Position numbers and translations under genes: made by a program. This document shows positions 44,485 through 50,901 of a DNA stretch of 50,901 bases, piece after piece (position 1 is the stretch's first letter; the number at the start of each line of letters is the position of its first letter). This DNA is from Jeotgalibacillus alimentarius (GTDB lineage: Bacteria; Bacillota; Bacilli; Bacillales; Jeotgalibacillaceae). The stretch spans positions 1 to 50,901 of the forward strand of contig NZ_JXRQ01000020.1 in NCBI RefSeq assembly GCF_000829445.1, written 5' to 3'. The notes beneath the pieces were generated by a model. It ran no database searches. It saw only the letters and a program-made list of their open reading frames with translations, and was not told the origin of the DNA.

Positions 44485-46287
44485 CTAACGATGTTGCCCT
44501 TTTAGAGCTTTCCACAGTTGAAAAATTTCCATTCCCAGGGCTGTGGCTGACTTCATATCATTTGCTTGTTCAGCATGTCTCAGTTCAGCTTCCTTTTGTC
44601 TGATCATTGTCAGCTGAGTTTGCTTTTTCATCTCATTTATATAATCTGCTATTTCTGCTTTTGTTACTTCAGCATTTAATTCCAGCATTGTTAACTCTGT
44701 TGCTTTTGATCTCAGATGCCTGTCCGGTAAATACTCGATAAATGCGCCGGGTTCAAGCGATTTTCCTTCTTCAATATACGTAAGAAGATATGTGAAAATA
44801 GCCTGATAATCATCTGATTGAAACGCGAGACCCCCGAGTTGATCCTGAATTGTATAAGCAGTATCATTTCCGGTCATCATATAAGCAAGGAGGTAACGCT
44901 CTGCTCTTTGATGCGCCTTCATAATTGCCTGTTTTTTTGGCGGCGGAAGTGGTTCCGGCTTTACCTCTGCTGCTTTTACAGGCATAAAAATTTTCAGCTG
45001 TTCCTCTAAAGACGAAAAAGAAACACCCGTATCGTCTGACAGCTGTTTTAAATAAAGCTCTTTTTCCACTGCACTGCGGAGCGATGAAATTTCAGGCAAT
45101 ACAGCATTAATATAAGACAATCTGCCATCTTCAGACTGCAGATTCTTGCCTGACCGTAAATACCACATTTTATATGCCATCAATGATGACGCGTGTTGAA
45201 TAATATCTGTTTTAAATTTCTCCGGCCCGAATTTTTGAATATAGTCGTCAGGATCTGTATCAGCTGGTAGCCTGCTTACTTTAACAGTCATCCCGCTTGA
45301 AGCTAATTCTTTTGCAGCTTTATAGGCTGCTTCGGTTCCGGCATTATCTCCATCGTAGCAGATAATGACAGTATCAGTCAGTCGTTTGATCTGCTGGATG
45401 TGCTGTTTAGTCAATGCTGTACCCATTGTAGCGATTGCATTGGATACTGTTTCTGATGCAGCAATTACATCTGCAAACCCTTCAAATAATACCGCATATT
45501 TTTGTTTCCGGATTGCTCCTCTTGCCTTGTGCAGGTTGAAAAGGAGTGTATTCTTCTGGAAAAGCGGCGTTTCGGGGCTGTTCAGATATTTCGGCTCATT
45601 TTTGTCTGGATGAATAATTCGGCCTGAAAATCCTACAGTCCGCCCTTTTGAATCTTCAATTGGAAACATGACACGATTTCTGAAACGGTCAAAATATGAA
45701 CCGTTATCGCGCTTAATCAAAATACCCGCATCTTCCATTAATGAAAGATTGAAACCTTTTTTCTCAAGCAGTTTTGCAGCTGTTTCCCAGCCCGGTAATG
45801 CCCAGCCAACTTTGTATTGAGCCAGTTGCGCTTCAGTAAATCCACGGTTAAGCATGTACTCCAACGCTTCCTGACCGTCTTCTGTATTCATCAGAAGGTG
45901 ATGAAACAGTTTTTCAAGGAGACTGATCCCTTCAAGCTGTGATTTTTCCTCCTGGTTTGTTTCAACCGGAGCGGCTTCCCCGGTATCACTGAAATCAAAT
46001 TGTATATCTGATTTTTCGCCAAGAGCAGCGACTGCCTCCTGAAATGGCATTCCATTATGATCCATTAAAAATGTAAAAACATTTCCTCCTGCCCCACAGC
46101 CAAAGCAATGAAAAATCTGCTTTTCAGGTGACACAGAAAAAGAAGGAGAATTCTCCCCATGGAATGGACAGAGACCAAAATAATTCCGACCCTGTTTTTT
46201 CAGTTGTACATACTCACTGATTACTTCTACAATATCAGTATTTAACCTGACTTGATCTACAACTTCTTCAGGTATTCTCTCTGGCAC
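44485..46287 (-). CDS. dnaG: DNA primase
   Basis: Makes RNA primers for replication and works with DnaB (DnaC) helicase. 600 aa, close to 603 in B. subtilis. The zinc finger is C40-P-F-H43 with C61 and C64, the Toprim core has E269 (LFEGFADV) and D312/D314 (YDGDNAG), and the C-terminal helicase-binding region follows. Translation starts at GTG 46287 after GGTGG. It lies between yqxD and sigA, the classic macromolecular-synthesis layout. Confidence 0.97.
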   Translation of the reverse strand: MPERIPEEVVDQVRLNTDIVEVISEYVQLKKQGRNYFGLCPFHGENSPSFSVSPEKQIFHCFGCGAGGNVFTFLMDHNGMPFQEAVAALGEKSDIQFDFSDTGEAAPVETNQEEKSQLEGISLLEKLFHHLLMNTEDGQEALEYMLNRGFTEAQLAQYKVGWALPGWETAAKLLEKKGFNLSLMEDAGILIKRDNGSYFDRFRNRVMFPIEDSKGRTVGFSGRIIHPDKNEPKYLNSPETPLFQKNTLLFNLHKARGAIRKQKYAVLFEGFADVIAASETVSNAIATMGTALTKQHIQQIKRLTDTVIICYDGDNAGTEAAYKAAKELASSGMTVKVSRLPADTDPDDYIQKFGPEKFKTDIIQHASSLMAYKMWYLRSGKNLQSEDGRLSYINAVLPEISSLRSAVEKELYLKQLSDDTGVSFSSLEEQLKIFMPVKAAEVKPEPLPPPKKQAIMKAHQRAERYLLAYMMTGNDTAYTIQDQLGGLAFQSDDYQAIFTYLLTYIEEGKSLEPGAFIEYLPDRHLRSKATELTMLELNAEVTKAEIADYINEMKKQTQLTMIRQKEAELRHAEQANDMKSATALGMEIFQLWKALKGQHR

Positions 46288-46353
46288 TTACTCACCACCA
46301 ACTTAACTTTGTGATACTGTACTTTTCGTCAAAAATCTTCATTTTCCTGCATT

Positions 46354-46803
46354 TCATGTCAAAAACTTTGAAAGCAGATTTGAAAATGACTTCAGATCCT
46401 CTTCTGTTACTTTTTTAGGGCCTCCATGGAACCTGCCTTTTTTTCTTTCCTGCTGATATAAATATCTGAAAGAAAGGCTGGTTTCGATCGTGTCTTGATT
46501 GTACTCTTTTCCCCTGGGTGAAATGACATAAACCCCTTTTGCCAGTAGCATGGATGCCAGGCCAATATCCTGAGTTATCACCAGGTCTCCCTGCTTTGCT
46601 TTATTTAAAATAAACAGGTCGCAGGCTTCACTCCCATCATCAATAAAAGTCCATAATGACTGATCAGCATCAGCACTGTAATGATTATAGGTAGCAACAA
46701 ATCTGATCTTAACCTGGTCTGTATATCTGATGATTTCATCTCTTACTGCTCCGGGACAAGCATCAGCATCTACATATACAAAGACATGATTTATATTTTC
46801 CAT
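46354..46803 (-). CDS. yqxD: YaiI/YqxD family protein (DUF188)
   Basis: A 149-aa protein of the PIN-like DUF188 family; VYVDADACPGAVRDEIIR and GDLVITQDIGLAS are the conserved acidic segments, suggesting a metal-dependent nuclease-like fold, with no proven substrate. The C-terminus is basic (RKKGRFHGGPKK). No strong ribosome binding site precedes the ATG at 46803. It is upstream of dnaG by 66 nt on the same strand, as in Bacillus. Confidence 0.9.
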   Translation of the reverse strand: MENINHVFVYVDADACPGAVRDEIIRYTDQVKIRFVATYNHYSADADQSLWTFIDDGSEACDLFILNKAKQGDLVITQDIGLASMLLAKGVYVISPRGKEYNQDTIETSLSFRYLYQQERKKGRFHGGPKKVTEEDLKSFSNLLSKFLT

Positions 46804-47032
46804 AGTGGTACCATTCTGCGTTATGCCGCAAAAATCCTTTATTAATGTATCTTTTTATCACAATTTTTTATTATAGTACATTTCCGAGCCTGCCGCCATT
46901 CTTTTTCACAAATATATTCTGCGGATATCGGAAGCTGTTCTATTTACAAACAGTTGTTTTATATCACTCTTGTTTATTGGAACGGAAATGAATGATTTCT
47001 TATAGCAGCGTCATACATCATTCTTCAGCAAG

Positions 47033-47065
47033 TAAAAACAGATGCCTGTATCGACATCTGTTTTA
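47033..47065 (-). terminator. Terminator of ccpN-yqfL
   Basis: AAAACAGATG pairs with CATCTGTTTT over a 10-nt loop, with T residues following on the minus strand. Confidence 0.88.
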
Positions 47066-47872
47066 TACATTCATAAGATCATTTAAAATAACATTTGCTG
47101 TTTCTTCAACGGCTTTATTTGTCACATCTATAACCGGACATTTCATACGGCTGATCACATGATCAAAATGTTTCAGCTCTTCTGCGATTCTCTCCATTTT
47201 TGCATACGTTGCATCATCTTTCAGCCCGAGTGCAATTAATCTTTCTTTTCTAATGTGATTTAGTTTGTCTGAACTGATTTTGAGACCGTAGCATTTTTTA
47301 GGATCGACCATAAAAAGTTCTTCTGGCGGTTCGATCTCCGGAACGAGCGGCACATTGGCGACCTTCAGTCTTTTATGTGCGAGGTACTGTGATAATGGTG
47401 TTTTAGATGTTCTGGAGACACCGACTAACACAATATCAGCTTTTAGAATCCCCCGTGGATCCCTGCCGTCATCATACTTTACAGCAAATTCGATTGCTTC
47501 AATTTTCCTGAAGTAATCTTCATCAAGGTCGTGAACCATGCCAGGCTCATTAATAGGCGACTCCTCACATATTTCCTGCAGAGACTGTACAATCGGTCCC
47601 ATCACATCGTGGGCAGTAAGCTGATGTTTTTTGACTTCCTGCTCTATGTAGGAACGGACATGAGGTTTGACAAGCGTATAGACAATGATTGCCTGATTCT
47701 CTTTTGCGAGTGTAATGACTTCATCCACATGACCTTTATCTTCAATATACGGAAAACGTTTGATTGTAATTGCTTTTCTTGACTGCCGGAACTGACTGAC
47801 ACTGGCTTTAGCTACCAGTTCAGCTGTTTCCCCGACTGAGTCTGATACGACATATACATGCACTTCGTTCAT
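47063..47872 (-). CDS. yqfL: Pyruvate, phosphate dikinase regulatory protein (YqfL, DUF299)
   Basis: A bifunctional ADP-dependent kinase / Pi-dependent phosphorylase of the PPDK/PEP-synthase regulatory family, 269 aa, with the unusual P-loop [11 protein letters not shown] (about residues 153-163) and the N-terminal [13 protein letters not shown]. In B. subtilis YqfL acts in the CcpN gluconeogenic control circuit, and here too it follows ccpN by 12 nt. GGTGGAG lies upstream of the ATG. Confidence 0.94.
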   Translation of the reverse strand: MNEVHVYVVSDSVGETAELVAKASVSQFRQSRKAITIKRFPYIEDKGHVDEVITLAKENQAIIVYTLVKPHVRSYIEQEVKKHQLTAHDVMGPIVQSLQEICEESPINEPGMVHDLDEDYFRKIEAIEFAVKYDDGRDPRGILKADIVLVGVSRTSKTPLSQYLAHKRLKVANVPLVPEIEPPEELFMVDPKKCYGLKISSDKLNHIRKERLIALGLKDDATYAKMERIAEELKHFDHVISRMKCPVIDVTNKAVEETANVILNDLMNV

Positions 47873-47884
47873 GACTCCACCATC

Positions 47885-48523
47885 CTATTCTTCATCCTTT
47901 GAAAGGCTGACAAATGCTTTTGTAATATTTGTTTTAGTAATTCTGCCCGAGACTTCATATCCTGCTTCTGTTTTTTTCACCACAGGCAGCGAGTCAATCT
48001 GTTTACTGATTAACTTTGAAGCCACTGTTACCAGTAAATCCTCCGGTTCGCAGTAGGTAACATTCGGCATCCTTGTCATAATAACATTGATAGGCAGACT
48101 CGTTAAGTCCTGCTGACCGATACTTGCTCTTAAGAGGTCTTTTCTTGATACGACTCCTGCCAGCAGACCTTTTTGATCCAGTACGAATAAAGTTCCCACA
48201 TCTTCAAGGAACATATGGCATATTGCATCATATACTGATACATGATCCTGTACGGCTACCGGCATTGACTGATATTCTTTTACGTGAAGCTTTTTCAGAT
48301 TTTCAGTCAAAAGCTGCGTGCCTGATTTTCCTGTATAAAAATATCCGACTCTTGGACGGGCATCTAAAAATCCGGCCATTGTCAGAATCGCTAAATCCGG
48401 TCTCAGTGTTGCTCTTGTTAAATTCAGTCTGTCAGCAATCTGTTCCCCGGTGATTGGGCCATCCGCTTTTACGATTTTTAAAATCTCGGATTGTCTTTTA
48501 TTCAGTTCGATGTTGTTCACCAC
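47885..48523 (-). CDS. ccpN: CcpN transcriptional regulator (HTH plus CBS pair)
   Basis: A repressor of gluconeogenic genes (gapB, pckA in B. subtilis). 212 aa: an N-terminal winged helix (ILKIVKADGPITGEQIADRL, then NLTRATLRPDLAIL) followed by two CBS domains (about residues 78-205). Translation starts at GTG 48523 or the next GTG 48520; the ribosome binding site is weak. It is divergent from glyQS across about 370 nt and cotranscribed with yqfL. Confidence 0.93.
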   Translation of the reverse strand: MVNNIELNKRQSEILKIVKADGPITGEQIADRLNLTRATLRPDLAILTMAGFLDARPRVGYFYTGKSGTQLLTENLKKLHVKEYQSMPVAVQDHVSVYDAICHMFLEDVGTLFVLDQKGLLAGVVSRKDLLRASIGQQDLTSLPINVIMTRMPNVTYCEPEDLLVTVASKLISKQIDSLPVVKKTEAGYEVSGRITKTNITKAFVSLSKDEE

Positions 48524-48639
48524 CCAGAAAATTCAATAGTGTTATACTGTTTCCCAATATTATATACTAAATGAAAGGCCCGTCATAGTAAATGATTTAT
48601 ACCTGAAACAAATTTTTATTGAGTATTCATTCGAGAAGT

Positions 48640-48860
48640 GATAGGATTGTCTAAAGATAAATGATGTGCGCAATGAAGGAGATATAAGTACCTTTCATGA
48701 GCGACCGGGGATAGTGAAAGCCCGGGATAAAGGGAAACGGCACTCCGGAGCAATGCAGGAATCAAGGTGGATGCGTGAGTGCATCAACCAGGGTGGAACC
48801 GCGGTCAAGAAGCACCGTCCCTGGACTAGAATGATCTAGTCCAGGGACGGTGCTTTTTTA
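48640..48860 (+). ncRNA. T-box leader of glyQS
   Basis: A tRNA-sensing leader. AGTA (48687-48690) and GAA (48734-48736) are placed as the two sides of the loop E motif in stem I, directly before the specifier GGC (48739-48741, glycine codon) followed by A. The T-box AGGGTGGAACCGCGG lies at 48790-48804. Uncharged tRNA-Gly should favour the antiterminator and transcription of glyQS. Confidence 0.95.
48811..48860 (+). terminator. Leader terminator of the glyQS T-box
   Basis: Perfect 20-bp arms (48811-48830 and 48835-48854) around a 4-nt loop, then six T. The 5' arm contains CCGTCCCT, which can pair with the T-box AGGG...CGG to form the antiterminator instead. Confidence 0.94.
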
Positions 48861-48897
48861 TGCACAGTAAACATTCACTTTAAAGGAGTGGTAAAGC

Positions 48898-50277
48898 ATG
48901 ACTAAAAATATGGACGATATTGTACACATTGCAAAACACAGAGGGTTTGTATTCCCGGGTTCTGAAATTTACGGAGGACTTGCAAACACATGGGATTACG
49001 GCCCGCTAGGTATTGAATTAAAGAATAATATCAAAAAAGCATGGTGGAAAAAGTTTATTCAGGAGTCTCCTCATAATGTAGGACTAGACGCTTCAATCCT
49101 GATGAACCCGAAAACGTGGGAAGCTTCAGGTCACATTGGTAACTTTAATGATCCGATGATTGACTGTAAGAGCTGTAAAGCAAGACACCGCGCAGATAAA
49201 CTGATCGAAGCGGCAATTGAGGAAAAAGGTGAAGAAATCATTGTTGATGGCCTCCCATTCAGCAGAATGGCTGAATTGATTGAAGAATATGATGTTGCCT
49301 GCCCTACTTGCGGAGCAAAAGACTTTACTGACATCAGACAATTTAACCTGATGTTCAAAACGCACCAGGGTGTAACAGAAGGCTCAACGAACGAAATCTT
49401 CCTTCGTCCTGAGACTGCCCAGGGGATCTTTGTTAACTTTAAAAACGTTCAGCGTACAATGAGAAAGCGGGTCCCGTTTGGTATTGGACAAATCGGTAAA
49501 AGTTTCAGAAACGAAATCACACCTGGTAACTTTACTTTCCGTACGCGTGAATTTGAACAGATGGAACTTGAATTCTTCTGTAAGCCGGGTGAGGACCTTG
49601 AATGGTTTGGTTACTGGAGAGAATTCTGTAAAAACTGGCTGTTAAACCTTGGTATGAAAGAAGACAGCATGCGTCTGCGTGACCATGATGAAGATGAACT
49701 TTCACACTACAGTAACGCTACGACTGATATTGAATTCAAATTCCCATTTGGCTGGGGAGAACTGTGGGGTATTGCGGACCGTACAGACTTTGACCTGAAG
49801 CAGCATATGGAACATTCGAATGAAGATTTTACTTATCTTGATCAGCAGACGAATGAGAAATATGTACCTTACTGCATTGAGCCTTCACTTGGTGCGGACC
49901 GTGTGACACTTGCATTCCTGTGTGATGCATATGAAGAGGAAGAGCTTGAGAACGATAAGAGAACTGTGCTGCGATTCCATCCGGCTTTAGCACCTTATAA
50001 AGCAGCAGTACTTCCTTTATCTAAGAAACTGGGATCAGAAGCAATTAAAGTGTTTGAACAGCTTTCACAGCATTTTATGGTTGATTATGATGAGTCTCAG
50101 TCTATTGGTAAGCGATACAGAAGACAAGATGAGATTGGTACACCTTATTGTATTACATTTGACTTTGATTCTTTAGAAGATCAGCAGGTGACTGTCCGTA
50201 ACCGTGACACGATGGAGCAGATTCGTATGCCGATTGCTGAAGTACAGTCGTTCATTGAAGATAAAATTACATTCTGA
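48898..50277 (+). CDS. glyQS: Glycyl-tRNA synthetase, single-chain (alpha2) type
   Basis: Charges tRNA-Gly with glycine. 459 aa, class II: motif 1 region near the start ([20 protein letters not shown]), motif 2 around [20 protein letters not shown], motif 3 [11 protein letters not shown], and a C-terminal anticodon-binding domain ([18 protein letters not shown] onward). A four-Cys pair (CKSCKAR, CPTCGAK) suggests a zinc site. B. subtilis instead has the split alpha2beta2 enzyme GlyQ/GlyS. AAAGGAGTGG precedes the ATG. It is on the plus strand, opposite to ccpN, unlike in B. subtilis. Confidence 0.96.
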   Translation: MTKNMDDIVHIAKHRGFVFPGSEIYGGLANTWDYGPLGIELKNNIKKAWWKKFIQESPHNVGLDASILMNPKTWEASGHIGNFNDPMIDCKSCKARHRADKLIEAAIEEKGEEIIVDGLPFSRMAELIEEYDVACPTCGAKDFTDIRQFNLMFKTHQGVTEGSTNEIFLRPETAQGIFVNFKNVQRTMRKRVPFGIGQIGKSFRNEITPGNFTFRTREFEQMELEFFCKPGEDLEWFGYWREFCKNWLLNLGMKEDSMRLRDHDEDELSHYSNATTDIEFKFPFGWGELWGIADRTDFDLKQHMEHSNEDFTYLDQQTNEKYVPYCIEPSLGADRVTLAFLCDAYEEEELENDKRTVLRFHPALAPYKAAVLPLSKKLGSEAIKVFEQLSQHFMVDYDESQSIGKRYRRQDEIGTPYCITFDFDSLEDQQVTVRNRDTMEQIRMPIAEVQSFIEDKITF

Positions 50278-50338
50278 TTCATATAAAAAAGCGTGCTGAT
50301 TAAATATCCGCCTTTGAAAAAGTCAGTTAACAAAGGCC

Positions 50339-50478
50339 GGTTCATTTACGCTTCAGGCGTAGGCTTTCCGGACGTGGGCCGTTTTTTGGCCCCATCCCAA
50401 GCCTCCTCACCTTCGGTTGCGGGGTCTCAGCTATCCCGCTAATCGTCCCGGAGTCCACGCCTTCCGCTTCAATGCATC
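50339..50478 (+). repeat. Structured intergenic repeat, family A, copy 3
   Basis: 140 bp from GGTTCATTTACGCTTCAGGC to CGCTTCAATGCATC, nearly identical to the inverse copy at 34918-35057. Outer stem GGCGT/ACGCC, then TCCGGACG/CGTCCCGGA, and the internal hairpins GGGCC-GTTTTTT-GGCCC and ACC-TTC-GGT. It lies between the convergent glyQS and transposase 3' ends. Confidence 0.9.
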
Positions 50479-50505
50479 TAAGCACTTAAGAAAATGTTTA
50501 GAATC

Positions 50506-50544
50506 AAAAAAGATGACGCTGAATAAAAAAGCGTCATCTTTTTT
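50506..50544 (+). terminator. Terminator-like hairpin after repeat copy 3
   Basis: AAAAAAGATGACGC pairs with GCGTCATCTTTTTT across an 11-nt loop. A related hairpin with GCGTCATCTTTCTTT flanks copy 2 at 34846-34889 in the mirrored position, so it may travel with the repeat. Confidence 0.82.
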
Positions 50545-50624
50545 TATAATAAAATAGTAACTCAGAACTAAACGTAAATTGCAATATTAAATGCAACACC
50601 CTAATAAAGCATAGGGGGACCTCC

Positions 50625-50670
50625 CCGGTGTGTAGCTTTGTTGGCCTAGGCCAACAAAGCTACACACCGG
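50625..50670. repeat. Perfect 46-bp palindrome at the transposase stop codon
   Basis: Two arms of 23 bp meet without a loop at CCTAGG (50645-50650). It covers the last eight codons (CVALLA and stop) of the transposase and could form a cruciform, or act as a terminator if RNA. Confidence 0.9.
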
Positions 50671-50901
50671 TCGAACATTTCTGCCGGGGTCTCATAGTTT
50701 AAAATTTTTCTCGGAAGCTCGTTCATCCAGGTTTCTACTTCTTCAAGCAAGTCATCGGAATAAGAATGGATGGGCTGTCCCTTTTTGATAAACCGCCTTA
50801 TCATGCCATTGTGACGTTCATTTGTGCCACGCTCGAAGGAGGCGTACGGGTGAGAGAAGTAAATGGCGATATTTTCCTTTTCGAACGCTGCGAGCTCGCT
50901 G
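50646..50901 (-). CDS. IS30-family transposase, C-terminal fragment
   Basis: The last 84 codons of a transposase that continues beyond the window. Translation from the minus strand gives IAIYFSHPYASFERGTNERH, then NGMIRRFIKKGQPIH and LPRKILNYETPAEMFD, typical of the end of IS30 DDE transposases: the E of FERGTNERHNG is near the third catalytic acidic residue. The stop codon TAG (50648-50646) is in the centre of a perfect 46-bp palindrome. The reading frame shown here is intact. Confidence 0.9.
   Translation of the reverse strand, partial: SELAAFEKENIAIYFSHPYASFERGTNERHNGMIRRFIKKGQPIHSYSDDLLEEVETWMNELPRKILNYETPAEMFDRCVALLA

Larger units (their letters stand above)
50278..50572. other. Intergenic region between glyQS and the IS30-like element
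   Basis: About 295 nt without a gene. It contains copy 3 of the family A repeat (50339-50478) and a terminator-like hairpin (50506-50544). The first 60 nt after the glyQS stop show no strong terminator of their own. Confidence 0.8.
50573..50901 (-). mobile_element. IS30-family insertion sequence, 3' end (partial)
   Basis: The window ends inside this element. The minus strand encodes the C-terminal part of an IS30-type transposase, and downstream the sequence GTAAATTGCAATATTAAATG (50575-50594) could be the terminal inverted repeat. The exact end is not certain because the other end is outside the window. Confidence 0.7.

Overview
The window is a chromosomal segment of a low-GC Gram-positive bacterium of the Bacillaceae/Caryophanaceae type. 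The gene order from gcv through comG, yqg and yqf to sigA-dnaG follows the Bacillus subtilis yqh-yqg-yqf region, with most of that block on the minus strand here. The organism is not B. subtilis: it has a single-chain glycyl-tRNA synthetase, a phoU at the end of the pst operon, a Na/Pi cotransporter beside sodA-yqgC, and a strongly acidic tail on cytochrome c550. A marine or halotolerant relative such as Jeotgalibacillus would fit, but that is inference.

Layout. 1-4.3 kb: glycine cleavage operon gcvT-gcvPA-gcvPB behind a tandem glycine riboswitch. 4.4-6.7 kb: SNF2-type helicase yqhH and yqhG. 6.7-10.9 kb: aroK and the competence pseudopilus operon comGA-GG. 11-17.7 kb: the redox/stress regulator mgsR, small membrane proteins, a metallo-hydrolase, an LTA-synthase-type enzyme, glucokinase, 5-formyl-THF cyclo-ligase and a zinc-free ribosomal protein L33. 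17.9-18.7 kb: two plus-strand membrane-anchored proteins of unknown role. 18.9-23.4 kb: pstS-pstC-pstA-pstB-phoU with a clear Pho box. 23.5-29.8 kb: a class B penicillin-binding protein, Mn superoxide dismutase, YqgC, a Na/Pi cotransporter and YqgB. 29.9-41.3 kb: isoprenoid genes ispG and ispH, the zinc operon znuC-znuB-zur with a Zur-box-like operator, endonuclease IV, CshB, YqfO, TrmK and cytochrome c550. 41.5-48.5 kb: acyl-CoA dehydrogenase, an unknown membrane protein, the yqxD-dnaG-sigA macromolecular-synthesis operon, and yqfL-ccpN. 48.6-50.3 kb: glycine T-box and glyQS on the plus strand. 50.5-50.9 kb: the 3' end of an IS30-family transposase running off the window.

Functional links. 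Phosphate supply (Pst, PhoU, Na/Pi transporter), zinc supply and sensing (ZnuBC, Zur, and L33 without a zinc ribbon), glycine handling (riboswitch-controlled degradation at one end, T-box-controlled glycyl-tRNA charging at the other), and competence stand out. Nearly all transcription units end in strong hairpins, many of them bidirectional between convergent genes.

The least explained material is intergenic: four copies (three close, one divergent) of a 130-145 bp structured repeat with compensatory base changes. All four lie between 3' ends of convergent genes, and two of them split what looks like a former terminator hairpin. A perfect 46-bp palindrome sits on the stop codon of the IS30-like transposase. 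No CRISPR array, rRNA, tRNA or prophage was seen.
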